Origin: Opisthocomus hoazin
Taxonomy: Eukaryota > Chordata > Aves > Opisthocomiformes > Opisthocomidae
Length of the DNA: 64,000 bases
NCBI RefSeq assembly: GCF_030867145.1
Contig: NC_134415.1
Coordinates: forward strand, 13,618,417-13,682,416
Direction: 5' to 3'
Both the position numbers and the translations under genes were made by a program. The first letter of the stretch is position 1. Every line of letters starts with the position of its first letter. Below the pieces are notes generated by a model. That model searched no databases and was not told the origin of the DNA. It worked only from the letters and a program-made list of their open reading frames with translations. This document shows positions 61,340 through 64,000 of this stretch, in pieces.

Positions 61340-62900
61340 TGTCTGCAGAATAAATGACAAACTTACCTACTCCACACTGGGTCAGACCGAAGGTCTGGCA
61401 GTGAGCAATTACGCTTACAAAGTGCACAAAAACATGGGAAGAAGTGCACAGAGATAGTTCTCTGGACCATCCTTTTGGCTCCCAAGCATACACCAGCTTT
61501 CTGAGCTACCACCTGTAATAGTCATGGGTGCATTCCTCTACAACTTTGAACAGCTGCCCCTTGAGCCCCCAAAAAACGTTGATGTCCTCAACCCAAGGCA
61601 AAAAATTATATAGCTTAATTCTGTGACCTGTGAAGGATCAGCTCCTTTTGTTCATTATGAATTTGCTACCTGCTTTGCTTAATTTGGTTACTGTCTCAGA
61701 AGAGATGATAAACAGTCCAGCCCAATTCATCATCGCTGCTACTCGTGACTTAACAGACTCCTAATCTATTCTCTCACAGAAGTCTCTTTTCCAGGTATCA
61801 TCTATTCAGTCACTCCCTATACCGACAGCATTCTGTACTTCTGACCACCTTGTCACTCTTCTTAGTTTTTCACATTCTGTCAGAATATAGGGGAATTGGC
61901 ATCAAACACCATATTAAAAATACAAGAACATCATAAATTTAAATAGTGACATCATGCTTGTTTTTACCCCTTTAGTTTCTAAGTCCTGCCATTCAGAATT
62001 TATTTTTGATTGAGCCATGCACTGACAAATACATGTAACAGTTTAAAGGTATTTTTTCACAAGGGTAATCGTAAACTCAGAATCTATCATTTTGTCACTA
62101 TCATTAGGGTATTTATTACCCTCCCAGATGCATAATTTTCTGTTTATTCATATACAATCTTTCACTTTTTGTCATAGTTTCAATTTTTCATAGCAGTCTT
62201 CCATAGGTTCATGTCAAGTTTATGAAGTTTCTGGGCAATTATTTACAATCGATCAACTTTAAAAAAACCCAAACAGAAAACAATGCACAAAAAAACCCCC
62301 AGCCTATTCCGTAAAACTCACTATCATTAACAAATTTTGTCAGCCACTGCTTCAAATTGTTATCAACCATCCTTTCCAGGATTCCAGTGCTGAACTCATT
62401 TCACCGTGAAAATTCACCATTTACTTCTACTTTGTCTATATCTTCCAATCAGTTCCTCATCCATAGAAAGGCTTTTCCTTTCATCCCACAGCAACCGACT
62501 GTCTTTAAAAGCCTTTAGTGAAGGGTTGTGCCACAAACCTTCTGGAAATTTAAACAGGCCCTGCCATCTGGATTCCTGTTTATGTGTGCTCGCTGACTCC
62601 TTCAGTGAACTCCAAGAGACTTGCAAGCCCTGACAAAAGTGGTGTTAACTCCTCCCAAGTATGTCATTTATCCAAATGCTCACTATCCTGGATGATAATA
62701 ATTTCTGCTGAATTCCAGGCATAGTCATCAGATGTACTGGGCTGTTCCCTGAACATCTCTATATTCCTTAGAAAAAGAAATTAGCATCCATTAGTTACTT
62801 TCCAGTTCAATTTTAAGCAGATTATACAGCAGAGCTGGCAGTTCAGCTTTTTCCCCCCTGAGGTTTTAATATGTTCAGCTGAATAGCCAGTTTGACCGTG
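61340..62900 (-). mobile_element. ancient L3-like CR1-superfamily LINE relic, antisense
   Basis: On the plus strand the order of matches is the reverse complement of an L3/CR1 3' half. They are an ACTGGGTCAGACCGAAGGTC block (61377-61396) typical of the 3' UTR, AGAAGTCTCTTTTCCAGGT (61779-61797), CCAGATGCATAATTTTCTG (62125-62143), ATCAGTTCCTCATCCATAG then AAAGGCTTTTCCTTTCATCC (62447-62486), and AAAGCCTTTAGTGAAGGGTT (62508-62527). It is heavily decayed with no open frame. This is probably an old insertion that predates modern birds. Edges are approximate. Confidence 0.7.
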
Positions 62901-63022
62901 GCAGTTTGATACTGTTATGGTTTTTTCCTATATGTTCCCCAGCCTCTCCTATCAATGTTCCAATTCCAGTCCTGTAACGAGTCCCCATAAAGAACAGCTC
63001 CTTCCACAGTGAAGAAAGATTG

Positions 63023-63061
63023 AAAAAAAAAAAAAAGAAAGAAAGAAAGAAAGAAAAAAAA
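63023..63061 (+). repeat. poly(A)/(GAAA)n microsatellite
   Basis: A14 followed by four GAAA units and another A run. Such tracts are length-variable. Confidence 0.9.
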
Positions 63062-63427
63062 CCACCCCAGTTTGTCTGTAAGACAAGTATCCAGTCTGTA
63101 AGTGTGGGGTATCCACCTCAGGCAGAGTTTTACAATCAGTCTGCAGCAGAACTCCCACAGATGGCCACTGAAGACCTGCACACCGCTCAGGCACACGCAC
63201 AGGGTCTACCTTCCTGGGTGCTCTTAGACCTATTTAGCTGTCTGTACAATGCAGTCCAAATTCACCGCTCCTTTTGAGGTTAAGACACTGCTGATGGTTG
63301 TTCTGGCTGTAGGTACTGCGATGTAATTACGGTCATCCATACCACTTGGGATAATGTTATTTCAGCAAAACTGAGAAATGGTTACAGGCCGTATGACTCG
63401 CCAATAGTTCGGATATGCCAAAAGGCG

Positions 63428-63682
63428 AGAAGTTAATTTGGTAATGGCTTTAAAGTGAAAGAGGGTAGATTTACATTAGATATAAGGAAGAAATTCTTCA
63501 CCATGAGGGTGGTGAGGCACTGGCACAGGTTGCCCAGAGAAGCTGTGACTGCCCCCTCCCTGGCAGTGTTCAAGGCCAGGCTGGACAGGGCTTTGAGCAA
63601 CGTGGTCTGGTGGAAGGTGTCCCTGCCCATGGAGATGATCTTTAAGGTCACTTCCAACCCAAACCATTCCATGATTCTATGA
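63428..63682 (+). mobile_element. CR1 3'-end fragment in the DPY30 intron
   Basis: A 5'-truncated CR1 copy, antisense to DPY30. It has TTCTTCACCATGAGGGTGG (63495-63513), GGTTGCCCAGAGAAGCTGTG (63528-63547), CACTTCCAACCCAAACC (63649-63665) and an ATTCTATGA tail. Its last coding stretch ([18 protein letters not shown]) is still in frame. Confidence 0.93.
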
Positions 63683-64000
63683 ATTTGGATAAGATGAACA
63701 ACTGTTTGCTATTACTGAAGAATACCCTTCTACATTGACTGATAAGGATTTGGGGCCCCTTGACAACACAACCTTTACTCAAAGGATAAACCATCTGTTT
63801 GCTTCATACTGTGTTGACAGTGCAGGGTCAGCCTCATCCTTCAGAAAGTGTTTTAATCTAAGACAAAGATGCATGTCAGGCCCAATTTGTCTGTCTGTCT
63901 TTCTTTTAAATGGCAAGCAGAATTCTACAATTCCACACTATAAAAATCTTGTTCAAACCTAGAATAACTTCTTGCCTTGCTTCTATAAGGTGAATTATGT

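Larger units (their letters stand above)
60747..64000 (-). other. DPY30: DPY30 last intron (partial)
   Basis: Intron sequence running off the window. It contains an ancient LINE relic (61340-62900), an A/AAAG microsatellite (63023-63061) and a CR1 3' end (63428-63682). The remaining stretches (60747-61339, 62901-63022, 63062-63427, 63683-64000) show nothing I recognise. Confidence 0.85.

Noticed and set aside
1-64000. tRNA, rRNA, CRISPR, LTR retrovirus or bacterial-type operon features
   Set aside because: No tRNA B-box with matching A-box, no direct-repeat array, no LTR pair or primer-binding site, and gene structure is plainly vertebrate.

Overview
The window is nuclear DNA of a bird. It has two vertebrate genes with spliced coding exons, GC-rich CpG-island promoters, several CR1 LINE fragments of the avian type (3' ends with the repeated ATTCTATGA-like tail) and older, heavily decayed CR1-superfamily LINEs. 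The species cannot be named from sequence alone. The gene order matches the conserved amniote block MEMO1-DPY30, which is on human chromosome 2p.

The centrepiece is MEMO1 on the minus strand. All nine coding exons lie between 52645 (start codon) and 24885 (stop codon). Every junction is GT-AG, the phases join without a break, and the spliced frame is 297 codons, the usual vertebrate length. The candidate metal ligands His49, His81 and Cys244 are present. Its promoter lies in a CpG island at about 51.95-53.8 kb with four CCAAT boxes in the same orientation. About 7 kb upstream on the same strand is the last coding exon of DPY30 (60746-60674); the rest of DPY30 lies beyond the right edge. The two genes are tandem, DPY30 first and MEMO1 downstream.

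The left 24 kb, downstream of MEMO1, is gene-poor. It holds CR1 pieces at 5.2-5.9, 6.2-7.5, 16.2-16.8 and 21.8-22.0 kb, old L3-like CR1-superfamily relics at 2.3-3.8, 4.1-4.8 and 14.1-15.3 kb, and a strong CpG island at 17.9-19.2 kb to which no coding exon could be assigned. That orphan island is the main unexplained item. Further CR1 copies lie in MEMO1 intron 2 (38.9-39.7 kb), at the edge of the MEMO1 CpG island (52.03-52.08 kb), between the genes (59.7-60.0 kb) and in the last DPY30 intron (63.4-63.7 kb), which also holds an L3-like relic (61.3-62.9 kb).

I found no tRNA, rRNA, CRISPR or operon-like system and no evidence of a new multi-gene system. The items most worth a second look are the orphan CpG island, a tandem pair of perfect hairpins in MEMO1 intron 7, a 28-base U tract predicted in the MEMO1 3' UTR, and the promoter motif arrangement. 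Assignments rest on reading the sequence and on recalled family knowledge; no database search was run.
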